Below, piece by piece: positions 1 through 12,180 of a stretch of DNA of 64,000 nt. The stretch's first letter is position 1. Every line of letters begins with the position of its first letter. The notes beneath the pieces are model-generated. The model saw only the letters and a list, made by a program, of their open reading frames with translations. It had not been told where the DNA came from and did not search any database. The stretch lies in contig ML976978.1 of assembly GCA_010015675.1 (NCBI GenBank), positions 128,253 to 192,252 of the forward strand, in the 5' to 3' direction. Both the position numbers and the translations under genes were made by a program. The stretch is from Byssothecium circinans. Taxonomy: Eukaryota > Ascomycota > Dothideomycetes > Pleosporales > Massarinaceae.

Positions 1-45
1 TTTTGAGCGGCTCGGTGGTGTGGGCGGTTCGGTGGTGCTTTACGT
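1..45. mobile_element. Right terminus of a Fot1/pogo-like DNA transposon running off the left edge
   Basis: The first 45 bases contain two units related to GGCGGTTCGGTGGTG and finish in GCTTTACGT followed by TA at 46-47. This is the same terminus that ends the better preserved element at 33729-35596. The next bases (AGGAAAAAC) match the reverse-transcriptase region of the Gypsy copy on the opposite strand near 11840, so this copy apparently jumped into a TA inside the Gypsy element. The end shows much less C-to-T decay than its host, which suggests a later insertion. Only the terminus is visible; the body lies outside the window. Confidence 0.75.
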
Positions 46-3000
46 TAAGGAAAAACTATTATCTTCTTCCTCTAATCTAGGAACTTATAGACCGCCTCTA
101 GGGAGTTAAGTAGATTACAAAATTTAATATATAAGATAGATTCTATCAGATATAGATAGGTAAGGGCTACGAATAGCTAATAGCTTTTAAGACTTAGTAT
201 AGTCTATATAAATATATAGTTATACCCTTTAGACTAACAAACGTGCCCGTAACTTTTTAGGCGCTTGTTAATAAGGTACTTTATAAATACTTAGACGTTT
301 TTATGATAGTGTACCTAGATAATATACTAGTGTATACCTTAGGAACGCTTAAGGATTATATTAAACATGTTAAGAAGGTACTTAAGAAGCTTAAGGAGTA
401 TTAATTACCCTTATAGCCTAAGAAATACGAATTCTATATTACAAAGACAGATTACTTAGGATTTGTTGTCTTACAAGACGGCATCGCTATAGACCTAAAG
501 AAAGTCGAAACTATAAAAGAATAGCTAAAACCTAAAATAGTTAAGGATATATAATCCTTTCTAGAATTTGCTAACTTTTACTAGAAGTTTATTAAGGGAT
601 ACTTAAAAACTATAGCGCCTCTTATAGAGATTACTAAGAAAGAATATAAGGAATTTAAATAGGGACTAGAACAATAGAAGGCTTTTAAAAAACTTAAGGA
701 ATTATTCTTATTAGCCCCTATATTGTAGATATACGACCTAGAATAGCTACTGCAAGTAGAGACAGATATATTAGACTATGCCTTAGGAGTAATTCTCTTA
801 CAATAAGGCAAGAATAGAAAGGAGAGATCTATATTCTACTACTCTTAGAAGTTCTTAGGTGTAGAACTTAACTATAACGTTTATAACAAGGAACTACTAG
901 CAATAGTAGATGCCTTTAAATAATAGCAAGCCTAGTTAATAGGCGCTAAATACTAGGTAGAAGTATATTTAGATTACTAAAACCTAATAAGTTTTATAAC
1001 AACTAAGAAACTTAACTAATAATAGGTTAGATAGGCTAAAATAATAGCTAACTACGATTTTAAAGTACACTATCGCCTAGGATCGCTAAATGGAGCGGCG
1101 GATGCTCTTAGCTAAAGATCTGACCTTTAGGAAACGAACTAACCTATTATATATAACGCGGTCCTATAAAAGGACAATAATAGTAGTCTAGGCTATAATT
1201 AACCCTAATTAACTAAAGTAGCTAGGATTAATTACTAGGGACTAGAAGTACACAACTTTATAGACTACAGTTAATTAACCCTAAAATAGAGGGTAGAATA
1301 TAACTTAGTTAAGTACCTTAGGGCAGGACCACCCTAGGATAAGGAATAACAAATTATACTAGACAAAGCTTACGTACTAACCCTAATACGAAAGCTATAT
1401 AAGTCTAAAGAATACGGACACCTAGGGATTAATAAAATAGTTCAATGGATTTTAAATAAATACTTAATATCTAATATACAAAGAGAAGTTTAGAATACGA
1501 TAGGCAACTGTTTAGCCTGTTCTAAGAATAAGCCTAAGAGATATAAGCTCTACGGATTACTTTAATTGCTAGAACTACCCGCACGCCTATAGATTAGCGT
1601 TACGATAGACTTTATTATAAAGCTCCTGAAACCGTTAGAACCTAGATTAGCACGGCTATATAACTTAATATTAGTAATTATTAATTAATTAACTAAAGCA
1701 TTAATATTCATACCTATGGAAGAAATAGTTATAGCTAGGGAAATAGCTTACGAAGTAACTAAGGCACTTATTAGTTAATACGGTGTGCTAGAATAGTTTA
1801 TTACTAATTAAAGAACACTATTTACCTCTAAGTATTAGAGCACATTCCTAGCGAAGCTTAGAGTTAATAAAAAGCTTTTAACTAGCTTCTACCTATAGAT
1901 AGATAGTTAGATAGAATAAACGAACTAGACACTAAAGTAGTATCTAAGAATATACGCTAATAAGCTATAGGATAACTAGGTTAAACTCCTACTAATAGTA
2001 TAACTAGCCTATAATAGTATAAGATCTTTAATAATAGGATACTTACCGCACTACGCGAATTACAGATATAAGCTAATTGCTTATTAAAATCCTAAGGACG
2101 TCGAGAGTCTTTTAGCTAGAGCTAATAATAAAGCATAACTCCTTCACGAATTACATAATAAATTAAGCTAATAAATTGCTTAAAAGAACCTTACAATAGC
2201 TAGATTAGTAAATAAAAAAAGGCTTAAGGGACTAACTCTTAAAGAGGAGGATAAAGTTTTCTTATTACAAAAAAATCTAAAAACTAAATAGCTATGTAAT
2301 AAACTAGACAACCTCTAGATAGGACTATTCTAGATCCTAGAGGTTAAGGGACTAGTAATATTTAAACTAGAACTTCTTAAAAGTATACGTATATACCCTA
2401 TCTTTTATAAATTACTCCTTAAACTAGCACTACTAGACGCTAAAATTAAGACGCGAATTAAGCTTAAGGATAAAGACTATAAGGTCAAGGAAATCAAGAA
2501 CCTATAGAAATTTAAGCGTTAGTAGAAGTACCTAGTTAAGTAGAAAAACTAGCTAGATAGCTAGAATATCTAGGAACTAATATAAAATCTTATAGACTAT
2601 AGGAAATTAGTAAAAGGCTACTACTAGTAGTATCTAAAGGCATTAACTCTATATTTGCTAGAAAAGTAGAAAAGTTAAAAGATAAAGAAGGATTAAAAGA
2701 GATTAAAGAAGGATTAGCCTATAACTAGCCTAAGTTAGTTAATAATAGTTTAGATAGTAGTAGTTTAGCTAAAGTAGTAGTTTCTATACTTTTTAAAGTC
2801 TTTACCTTTTAAGCAGCGTCTATTGCGTTTAGGATATAATAGTCCTAGTTTATAAAGAAATATTCGCAGGCCTTAAGTTTAGCTAGCTTAACGCGAAGCT
2901 ATGCTACCTTAGCCTTAAAATAAAGAAGAGTAATCTACTTTTTATTTATTTTTTTTTACACTTTTTCCTACTTCTCCTTAGAGATAAATAGACTGTACTT

Positions 3001-3800
3001 AGTATAAACCTAAATATAGGTAGTACACTAACCTATAGCCGCATTAATAAAATAATAAAGCCCACGCTTCTAATAACGCTTGTAACCTAGCGTTATCTCT
3101 AGACCTTAAGAATAGACTTAGTTAGCATAATAATGACAATGCGTGGTTAATAACTTAGATAGAACCTTAAGCATAGTTAAAGAAAAGTTAGTAAAACCTT
3201 AAAGGAGGCTATAATACTATAAGTAACTAGAGATACATATAACTTATATACTAGCTATAGGAAGAAGCGGTATAGCAGATATACCTCTTAAGATATTAAA
3301 ATAATAACCTTAAAAAGGGGGATAATATTATAAGATAATAAATAAGCGCAGCTACGCAGGAATAATACGCTTAGGGAGAGTATTAGATAGTAGGGCGTAA
3401 GATAGGGTTAAGGTATTAGTTATATAATTATAATCCTACTAAGACTAATTAATCCTAGGAGTAGACTATAATCCTAGACTAGGTAAAGATCTAAGGAGTA
3501 AAGGCTCTAGGTAAGATTAAGGACTTATTAGAAGAATAGAATAAGTAGTATAAAGACTAAAAGGATTTCCTTTATCTTTTAGATTCTAGTTCTTTATAGT
3601 TAACTCTCTTTAGTTTACCTCTTACCTAGATTAATACTTAGTTATTCTATAGTTAGTTATAGAATTAGTTATCTTTAGATAAATATCTTTTATACGTTTA
3701 CCTCTTAAATTACTAAAGCTTACTACCTAAAGTATATACCTTACACTACTAACCTCCCCTAACATAGATTAGGATTAGGCAAGTATACCCCTTAGTAATA
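46..3800 (+). mobile_element. RIP-degraded Ty3/Gypsy chromovirus, copy A (5'-truncated)
   Basis: Reading + strand frames with TAG taken as ancestral Gln/Trp gives, in order: the reverse transcriptase (the catalytic box reads YLDNILVY near 310-335), RNase H (about 700-1130), a zinc-binding HHCC integrase head (HLGIN, then CLAC, about 1420-1530), the integrase core, and a C-terminal chromodomain (KYLVK-KN-LDS near 2520-2570). That order defines a chromoviral Gypsy element. Gag, protease and the 5' LTR are absent because the copy begins inside RT next to a Fot1-like terminus. A purine-rich tract at 3312-3321 precedes the 3' LTR. Stops occur every few codons and CpA/TpG are nearly absent, which fits RIP. 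It cannot encode protein. A second copy of the same family lies inverted at 8171-12180. Confidence 0.85.
3326..3800 (+). repeat. 3' LTR of Gypsy copy A
   Basis: This 475 bp segment follows the polypurine tract and matches, in inverted orientation, the 461 bp LTR of copy B. Its ends read TATTATAAG and CTTAGTAATA; in copy B the same ends are TGTTATAAG and CTTGGTAACA. The ancestral LTR therefore had the TGTTA...TAACA termini expected of Gypsy elements, here altered by transitions. Confidence 0.75.
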
Positions 3801-4345
3801 ATAAAGTTAATTCTAATAGTTACTACCCTTAGAAGAAGAAGGTTATTAAAATTATTAATTAGCCTAAATATAAGAATATTACTAAAATCTATATATTCCT
3901 AGGCATTTATATCTATTACTAAATCTAGATTTTCTACTTTATAATTATAGCTAAGCCTCTCTTTAAGCTTCTACAATAAGAACAGGAATAGCAATAGGAA
4001 GGCACTTAGCAAATAGCTATAATTATACTTAAGAAAGCTATTACTATAGCCTTAACTATAAAAGTAAGGAGGTTTATCTTAGTATTAACATATTAGGTAA
4101 AGGTAGCAGGGTATTAATAGAATAAGTAATACTTAATTTAATTTAAAAGCGTGCTCTAGTAAATTAATAAAGCTAAGTAGGATTCTATAAAACTAGAATG
4201 CTATACTATTCTCTAGGCACTAAAAAAGTTTAGAATCTAGCTCTATAGGATTTATTTTACTATTAAGATAGATGCTAAAATACTTATTACCTAGCTTAAC
4301 TACCCATTAACTAACTTTCTAAGATCTCTTATAAATTACTAGCTT
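3801..4345 (+). mobile_element. Relic of a second Gypsy family: RNase H part
   Basis: The + strand, ignoring stops, carries residues typical of the RNase H of fungal Gypsy elements: LKKAITIALTIK, then a KLECYTILALKKFRI-LY stretch, then TIKIDAKILIT-LNYPLTNF, corresponding to the family pattern in which a Lys-Glu-Cys-Arg segment precedes LKKFR-WLYG and ETDANTLV-QLNRP. The reading breaks off at about 4345, where a Fot1-like element begins, and resumes at 6184 in the integrase core. It is a different family from the flanking copies A and B, which are inserted next to it. Heavily RIP-mutated and non-coding. Confidence 0.65.
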
Positions 4346-6183
4346 AGTATAATTATAATAATATATTCTACTACTAAGACGGCTACTTTTCCTTAGTAAT
4401 ACTAACTTACTTAACTTTATTATTATTATCGTCCGCATCACTACTTAACATAATAAACTAAGTACTGGCCTCTAACTTAAAAGAACCCTCTTTATCTATT
4501 TAATATATTCTTGCGTTATGCCTAGCCTTACCATAGTTACTATAGTAGCGAATACCTAGTTATCACACTTTACGTTTACCTTCTACCTTCGCCCTTTTAT
4601 AGTTCTAAACTATTTCTAATAGTTTAGAACTAACCTAGTCTATTATAGGACTAAACTCTATAGTGCTACCTTTCTAAAGATACTTGCGTTTACGTGTTTT
4701 GCGCTTAGTTACTACTGCAAGTTGCTGTTCAAGCTCTTTAATACGCGCCTTTATAAGCGCAGTATTATGCAGCACTAATTTAGTACCTTTGATAAGCTAC
4801 GAAAGCCTATCCTGCGCTGTTCATGGTGATTGAGTAATAGAATTACGTATAAACTTTAACTATAAGCTAAATTTGCGTATATTACTTAGAGTCCTTAATA
4901 GCTATAGCGTCTCTAGTAGTAGGGGTCCTAGTAGGGCATATATACGCATATTAAGGTAATTAAGTACTACCTACGTATTAAGAGGGACTAGCCCTATTAC
5001 CTTAAAGGCTTTTTAACAGTTCTAAACTATAAACATGCTTAAACACGCGTCTTTAAAGGCTAGTAGGAATGCTTCCTTATTAATATAAAAGACGTACTAT
5101 TGCTCTAAGCCCTAAGTACTTACACTTAAGCAGCAAGAATAATACTATATTAAGCGGCTAGAGGATGTGTGACAAGTATAGTAACATATAAAGCATAAGA
5201 ATCTTATTATCATGATAATAATCCTTGAAATCTTGATTAAGGTAGCTTTCATGGCTATCTAAAATCAGCAACCGATAGACGCTAATAGTTCTCGCCTTTG
5301 TATGCACGTTAAAGTGCTTTAACTATGCAAGACTAAGCTTATTAGTTGTCTATCTATTCTCTAAGACTAAGAGCTTCTAATTACGTAGTATATTAGCTTC
5401 CTAGTACTATAAAGAGATATAGACGCGTCCTTTGTATATAATAAATAGTAGGGTAAATATACTATTTAAATATATACTCTAGATGTCTATCACTTACTTC
5501 TTATCGTCTAGCTAAACTATTATAGGCTTTTCTTGCTTCTCTAAGCTAGTAACTACTTTCATAGAGCTAATAATACCTATCTAAAAGCTAGTCTTATCAA
5601 AGTTATGTATATTATTATTATGTACGCTGTACTTTGCTTTAGTATTCTATACAAGCTTAAACCACGCGCTAACTACCTTAGGATCTTCCTGTAGTGCCCT
5701 TTAATAGTTCTTTAAATAGTTCTAAACTATTTGTAACTATTCTAAATAGTTTATGAACTATTTTACCTAGTTAATGCCTACTTTCTTACTACCCTACTTG
5801 CGTAGTAGTTTATTCGCTATATCCAACACTTTATCTAATGTAGGCGCAAATCCTCGCGAATTAAGGTTAAGGATGTATAGGATAAGTGTTTCCTACTTAG
5901 TTAGGGATAGTTTTAAACAGTTTAGTACCATTTCTAGTTGAAACGGTATTCCTTTAGCACGTTTAGTAAGGACGCGAGGCTTGACGTTAAAGGCCTTAGC
6001 AGCGCTTTGATAGCTTTAGAATTAGCCTCTATTGTATGCGCTAAGGGCAAGCTGTAGTCTGCCTTTGTGTTAGAGTCGTTCAGACCTTTATTATTAAGGC
6101 ATTTTCGTGTTGAAGATGGAGTTGGTATTGCCAAGGAATTGCGGGCGGTTTAGTAGTATAGGTGGTTTAGTAGTACTTTATAT
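4346..6183 (-). mobile_element. Fot1/pogo-like DNA transposon, old heavily RIP-mutated copy
   Basis: This stretch is collinear with the element at 33729-35596 over its whole length and differs mainly by C-to-T and G-to-A changes. The right end at 6183 (ACTTTATAT then TA) is the decayed form of GCTTTACGT then TA. The left end is decayed and its exact base is uncertain by about 30 bp. The transposase would lie on the minus strand; its N-terminal part survives as a 66-codon open stretch ending near 6134, and the C-terminal zinc knuckle can still be traced near 4500-4560. Inactive. Confidence 0.8.
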
Positions 6184-7150
6184 TATCTATAAAGACCTTA
6201 TTTATAGGTAGTCTATAGTTAAACGCATTAATATTAATAGTAGGCTAGAAAATAAGGATGTTATTATTACTCTTATAAAACTATATTATATTTATAGGGT
6301 GTAGGCGTTAGGATATAGTCCTTAAGGCATAGGCTTTATTAAAGGAAGGCATAAGGTTATTATTAACGCGCTTATAAAACTAAAAGGTATATAGGTTAAT
6401 AACCTTCCTACTATTGTTTTAGTAGACTAGGTCTCTATATATAAATTAATAGGCTATTCCTTAATATAGTTAATTACTAGCTAAAACTTAATTCTACTAA
6501 TTAAACTATTATTACTAACTTAGTAAACACTACCCTAGAATAAGGTTTACACCTATAATAAGCTTATAGCACTTTATGCTATACAGCTCAATATCTGTAA
6601 CGCTAATATAGATACAGTAGTAGTAAAAGTTAAGCGTTTCTACTAGTATAAAAAGGAGTACTAAGATAAGTACTAGGATATTATTACTAGCTATACTAAA
6701 CGTTACTAGCTTATTCTACTTAGAAGTATAAAAAAGAAAGAGTCTAAATTAATAGATTATAAACTAGCTAATAGATAGTATAGACTATTCTAAGTGCGCA
6801 ATATTAGTAACTAAGACTAGTACTTTCACTAAAAACTTAATAGTACTACCTTTTAGCACCTAGTTCTTAGCTATTATATTTACTCCTACTATCCCTATAC
6901 TTAAGAAGATATTAAAGTAATTAATTAAGGATTTATAAGGCTATAGAATAAGGACGTATAGCATTTAATATACTAATAAATAGACCTACTACTAGTAAAG
7001 GATTTTAGCAAAGAGTTAGTTAATAAAATAGAGGATAGTAATAAAGATAATCCTAATAATATAGACTCTAAGGATAATAGTAAGTAACTATGTATAGTAA
7101 AAAGACTATAACATCTTTCTTATTAATATATTAAAGAAGCTAACCTAAAC
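6184..7150 (+). mobile_element. Relic of the second Gypsy family: integrase core and C-terminal part
   Basis: The + strand gives a degraded integrase: an L-ENKDVIITLIKLYYIYRV segment (family pattern VDGGPEN...YGI), then GYSP-GIGFIKGRHK and INALIKLKGI-VNNLPTIVLVD, matching the part of the integrase catalytic core that ends at the catalytic Glu and the NLP-VL-ADR segment after it. Further on come KVKRFY and KKEYYDKY-DIITSY, the usual region after the core. About 200 residues of integrase head between the RNase H part (ending at 4345) and this part are missing, so the locus lost sequence as well as gaining the Fot1-like insertion. Non-coding. Confidence 0.6.
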
Positions 7151-8170
7151 TACTAATAATAGTAATCCCCCTAAGTTATAATCCTATCTTAACGCTAATA
7201 ATAAGCTATAGCTATAGGGTAGCTATAGGAATTAGGCAAGGAAGGAGGAAGGCTAGCTATAAGAGAAAAAAATAAAAATAAGATATTTATTAAAATAAGG
7301 CATAGAAAGCGCAGGCGTTTAGGTAGGAAAATTATAATTTCCTAACTTAGACAAATTTAATAATTTTTACTTAACGTAATGCTAATAATATTACTATTGC
7401 GCTAGTACCTCTAGTAGCTAATTAGACGCTATAAAGTATACCTAGCAGACTATAATTAGATAAAGAGTAGTACTAATATTAGATTTTAAGAATAGATAAG
7501 ATAGTTTTTAACTACTATTACTGCTGCTACTATAGGGGAATATACTATCCTTTATAGAAATGCAGTATATTCCTGCGTGTAGATAGGTAATATGCTACAT
7601 GTTAAATAAAATACCTAGCGTTGCTACTAAAATAACTAAGAATAATAAGGGGATTATAGCAAATAAACATAGGTAAAATAAGTAAATAGTAAATAGTAAA
7701 GTAGTAAGCTAGTAGCAAGCTAGTTTATTAAATAAAATAGTTTAATACGTAATTAAAATAACTAGTATTACTAAGCTATACTAGTGGTTAAATAAAGAGA
7801 GGGGCTAAAAAGATAGCAAAGATAGTACAAAGCTATAGAAAGGTAGAAAACTATTAAATAGTAATAGGTACTATTTAACTAGCCTTACTAGCCCTCTATC
7901 TTTTATAATAATTTTTATTTATCTTTAACTATTATAAGAATTACTATTAGTATGCCCTTAAAGATAATTCTTAGACCTACTTAGCAGCCTTAGTAGTAGT
8001 AGATTATAGTTAATATTAGCCCTTATTTAATAACTCTCCTTCCCTATATATAGGAGCTTACCTTTCATAAAGCCCTTTAGTATATTAAGGCTTAGTTAGG
8101 TAGTAAGCGCTAGGCTGCATATTAAAAGCTAATAGCGTAATATTCTCTTTATCTAAATAAGAGCCTTAAG
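7151..8170. other. AT-rich RIP-type sequence without recognisable domain
   Basis: About 1 kb with the same TpA-rich, CpA-poor composition as its surroundings and no open frame. It lies between the second Gypsy relic and the LTR of Gypsy copy B and is probably the untranslated 3' part and LTR of the second Gypsy family, but I see no matching second copy in the window to prove that. Confidence 0.5.
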
Positions 8171-8631
8171 TGTTACCAAGGGGTATACTTGCCTAATTCT
8201 AATCCATGTTAAGGGAGGTTAGTTAGTGTAAAGTGTATATGTTAGGTAATAAGCTTTAGTAGTTTAAGAAGTAAACATACTAAAGCAACTAATTCTATAA
8301 CAACTTATAGAATAACTAAGTATTAATCTAGGTAAGAGATAAACTATAGAGAGTTAACTATAAAGAACTAAAATTTAAAAGACAAAGGAAATCCTTCTAG
8401 TTTTTATACTGCTTATTCTATTCTTCTAATAAGTCCTTAATCCTGCTTAGAGCCTCTACTTCTTAGATCTTTGCCTAGTCTAGGATTATAGTCTACTCCT
8501 AGGATTAGTTAGTCTTAGCAGGATTATAATTACGTAACTAATACCTTAACCCTATCTTGCGCCCTACTATCTAATACTCTCCTTGAGCGTATCGTTCCTA
8601 CGTGGCTGCGCTTATCTATTATCTTATAACA
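8171..8631 (-). repeat. 3' LTR of Gypsy copy B
   Basis: On the minus strand the 461 bp segment begins TGTTATAAG directly after a purine tract and ends CTTGGTAACA, giving perfect TGTTA/TAACA termini. It aligns to 3326-3800 in inverted orientation and is the less mutated of the two LTRs. Confidence 0.8.
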
Positions 8632-11600
8632 TTATTCCTTTTTTTAAAGTTATCGTCTTAATATCCTAAGAAGTATATCTACCGTGCTGCTTTTTTCTAT
8701 AGCTAATATATAAGTTGTACGTGTCCCTAGTTACTTATAGTATTATAGCTTCCTTTAAGGTTTTACTAACCTTTCTTTAACCATGCCTAAGGTTTTGTCT
8801 AAGTTATTAACTACGCGTTGTTGTTATCATGCTAACTAAGTCCGTTCTTAAGGTCTAGAGATAACGCTAGGTTGCAAGCGTTATTAGAAGCATAGGCTTC
8901 ATTATTTTGTTAATACAGCTACTATTTAGTGCGCCACCTATATTTAAGTTTATGCTAAGTGTAGTCTGTTTGTCTCTAAGGAGAAGTAGGAAAAAGTATA
9001 AAAAAATAAAAAATAAAATAGATTACTTTTCTTTATTCTAAGGCTAAGGTAGCACAGCTTCGCGTTAAGCTAGCTAAACTTAAAGCCTACGAATGCTTCT
9101 TTACAAACTAGGATTACTATATCTTAAACGCAATAGACGCCGCTTAAGAGGTAGAGACTTTAAAAAGTACAAAGACTACTACTTTAGCTAAACTACTGCT
9201 ATTTAAACTATTATTAACTAACTTAGGCTAGTTATAGGCTAATCCTTCTCTAATCTCTTTTAATCTTTTTTTATTCTTTAACTTTTCTACTTTTTTAGCA
9301 AACACGGAGTTAACGCCTTTAGGTACTGCTAATAGTAGTCTTTTATTAATCTCTTATAGTTTATGAAATTCTATATTAGTTCCTAGGTATTCTAGCTATC
9401 TAGCTAGTCTTTTTACTTAACTAAGTACTTCTACTAACGCTTGAATTTCTACAGGTCCTTAATTTCCTTAACCTCGTAGTCTTTATCTTTGAGCTTAATT
9501 TGCGTCTTAATTTTAGCGTCTAGTGGTGCTAGTTTAAAGAGTAATTTATAAAAGATAAAGTATATATGTATGCTTTTAGGAAGTTTTAGTTTAAACGTTA
9601 CTAGTCCCTTGACCTTTAGGATTCTAAAAGGTCCTATTTAGAGGTTATCTAGTTTATCGCATGGTCATTTAGTTTTTAAATTTTTTTATAATAAGAAAAC
9701 TTTATCCCCTTCTTTAAAAGTTAGTTTCTTAAGCCTTTTCTTATTTACTAATCTAGCTATTATAAGGTTCCTTTAAGCAATTTATTAGCTTAATTCATTA
9801 TGTAGTTCGTGAAGTAGTCGTGCCTTATTATTAGCTCTAGCTAAAAGACTCTTAACGTCCTTAGGATCCTAATAAGCAATTAGCTTATATCCATAGTTCG
9901 CGTAGTGCGGCGAGTATCCTATTATTATAGATCTTATGCTATTATAGGCTAATTATGCTATTAGTAGGAGTTTAACCTAGTTGTCTTATAGCTTATTAGC
10001 GTACATCCTTAGATACTATTCTAGTATCTAGTTTGTTCGTTCTGTCTAACTATCTACCTATGAGTGAAAGCTAGTTAAAAGCTTCTTGTTAACTCTAAGC
10101 TTTGCTAGAAATGTGCTTTAATATTTAGAGGTAAATAGTGTTCTACAATTAGTAATAAACTGTTCTAGTACACCATGTTAACTAATAAGTGCCTTAGTTA
10201 CTTTGTAAGCTATTTTCCTAGCTATAACCGTTTCTTCTATAGGTACGAATATTGATGCCTTAGTTAATCAATTAATAATTACTAATATTAAGTTGCATAG
10301 CCATGCTAATCTAGGTTCTAACGATTTTAAGAGTTTTATAATAAAGTCTATCGTAACGCTAATTCATGAGTGTGCGGGTGGTTCTAGTAATTAGAGTAAT
10401 CTATAAAGTATATATCTTTTAAGATTGTTCTTAGAATAGGCTAAATAGTTGCCTATTACGTTCTAAACTTCTCTTTGTACATTAGGTATTAAGTACTCGT
10501 TTGAAATCCATTAAACTATTTCGTTAATCCCTAGGTATCTATATAACTTAGACTTGTGTAGTTCCTAGATAAGCAACTGTGCTTAGTTCTTAAGGACTAT
10601 TTATTATCTATCTAAGGCCTTGGCTAGCTTCTACTGCTACTTATCCTAGAGGGTTGCAACTATAGCTACCTTAGCTAATTATAGTTAGTTATAGCTTAGA
10701 CTTCTATTATCATCCTTCCGTAGGACTACATTATAAGTAATAGGTCTATCTATTTCCTGTAGGTTAGATCTTTAGCTAAGGGCGTCCGCCACTCTATTTA
10801 GCAATTCTAGGTGATAGTGTACTTTAAAGTTGTAATCTACTATTATCTTGGCCTATCTAACCTATCGTTAGTTAAGTTTCTTAGTCGTTATAAAACTTAT
10901 TAGGTTCTAGTAATCTAAATATACTTTTACCTAATATTTAGCGCTTACTAACTAGGCTTACTATTGTTTAAAAGCGTCTACTATTACTAGTAGTTCTTTA
11001 TCGTAAACATTATAGTTAAGTTCTACTCCTAAGAACTTTTAAGAGTAGTAGAATACTAGTTTCTACTTCCTATCTTTGCCCTACTATAAAAGTATCACTC
11101 CTAGGGCGTAATCTAATGCATCTGTCTCTACTTGTAGTAGCTATTCTAGGTCGTGCATCTATAACATAGGGGCTAATAGGAATAACTCTTTAAGTTTCTT
11201 AAAGGCGTCTTATTATTTTATTCCCTATCCAAATTCCCTATATTTCTTTTTAGTAATTTCTATAAAGAGTGCTGTAGTTTTCAAGTATCCCTTAATAAAC
11301 TTTTAGTAAAAGTTAGCGAATTTTAAGAAGAATTATACGTCTTTTACTATCTTAGGTTTTAGCTATTTTTTTATAGTTTCAACTTTCTTTAGGTCTATAG
11401 TAATGCCGTCTCGTAAAATAACAAATCCTAAGTAGTCCGCCTTAGTAACGTGGAATTTGCATTTTTTTAGCTATAAAGGTAATTAATACTCTTTAAGCTT
11501 TCTAAGCACCTTTTTAACGTGTTTAATGTAATCTTTAAGCGTTCCTAAAGTATACGCTAGTATATTATCTAAGTATGTAATTACAAAAACGTCTAAATAT

Positions 11601-12180
11601 TTATAAAGTGCCTTATTAACAAGCGCCTAAAACGTCGCGGGCGCATTCGTGAGCCTAAAGGGCATAACTATGTATTTGTATAAACCGTACTAAGTTTTAA
11701 AAGCTATCAGCTATTCGTAGCCCTTAGCTATCCGTATTTAATAGAATCTATTTTGCATATTAAATTTTGTAATTTATTTAACTTCCTAAAGGCGGTCTAT
11801 GAGTTTTTAGATTAAAAAAAGAAGGTAACGGTTTTTTCTTATAACGTAATTAAACTATCTAAAATTTATATAAAGTCGCAGCTTTCTATTTTTCTTTAGG
11901 ACGAAGAGAATTAGTAAAGCTATTAGGCTTACACTCTCTTGTATATATCCTCGTTTTATATTCTTCTTAATGTAAGTTCGTAGTTCCTTTTGCTAGTTTT
12001 ACGTAAGCAGATATATTAGTCTAGGGCGTGACTTCGCGCCTTCTTTTAGCTAAATTTTATAATCCTATTCCTAGTGTTCTAGTAATGCGGTTTCTTCTTA
12101 TTCTTTAAATAGGTCTTAAAACTCCTCGTATTCTAGTAGTATTATAGGTTAGAGTTCGTCCTTTATAGGCGTAACTCTTT
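8171..12180 (-). mobile_element. RIP-degraded Ty3/Gypsy chromovirus, copy B (inverted, 5'-truncated)
   Basis: Reverse-complement counterpart of copy A. On the minus strand the order is reverse transcriptase (starting near 12150, catalytic box again YLDN near 11590), RNase H, HHCC integrase, chromodomain near 9400-9520, an untranslated stretch, a polypurine tract (about 8632-8642) and the LTR at 8171-8631. It extends some 300 bp further into the RT N-terminus than copy A. RIP changes differ between the copies, so they mutated independently. At 12180 the element stops dead against normal-GC gene sequence, so its 5' half was lost or the junction is a rearrangement breakpoint. Stops throughout; inactive. 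Confidence 0.85.

Noticed and set aside
5934..6134. Independent 66-residue gene inside the AT-rich block
   Set aside because: It is the surviving start of the decayed Fot1-like transposase, matching the N-terminal part encoded at 35163-35498.
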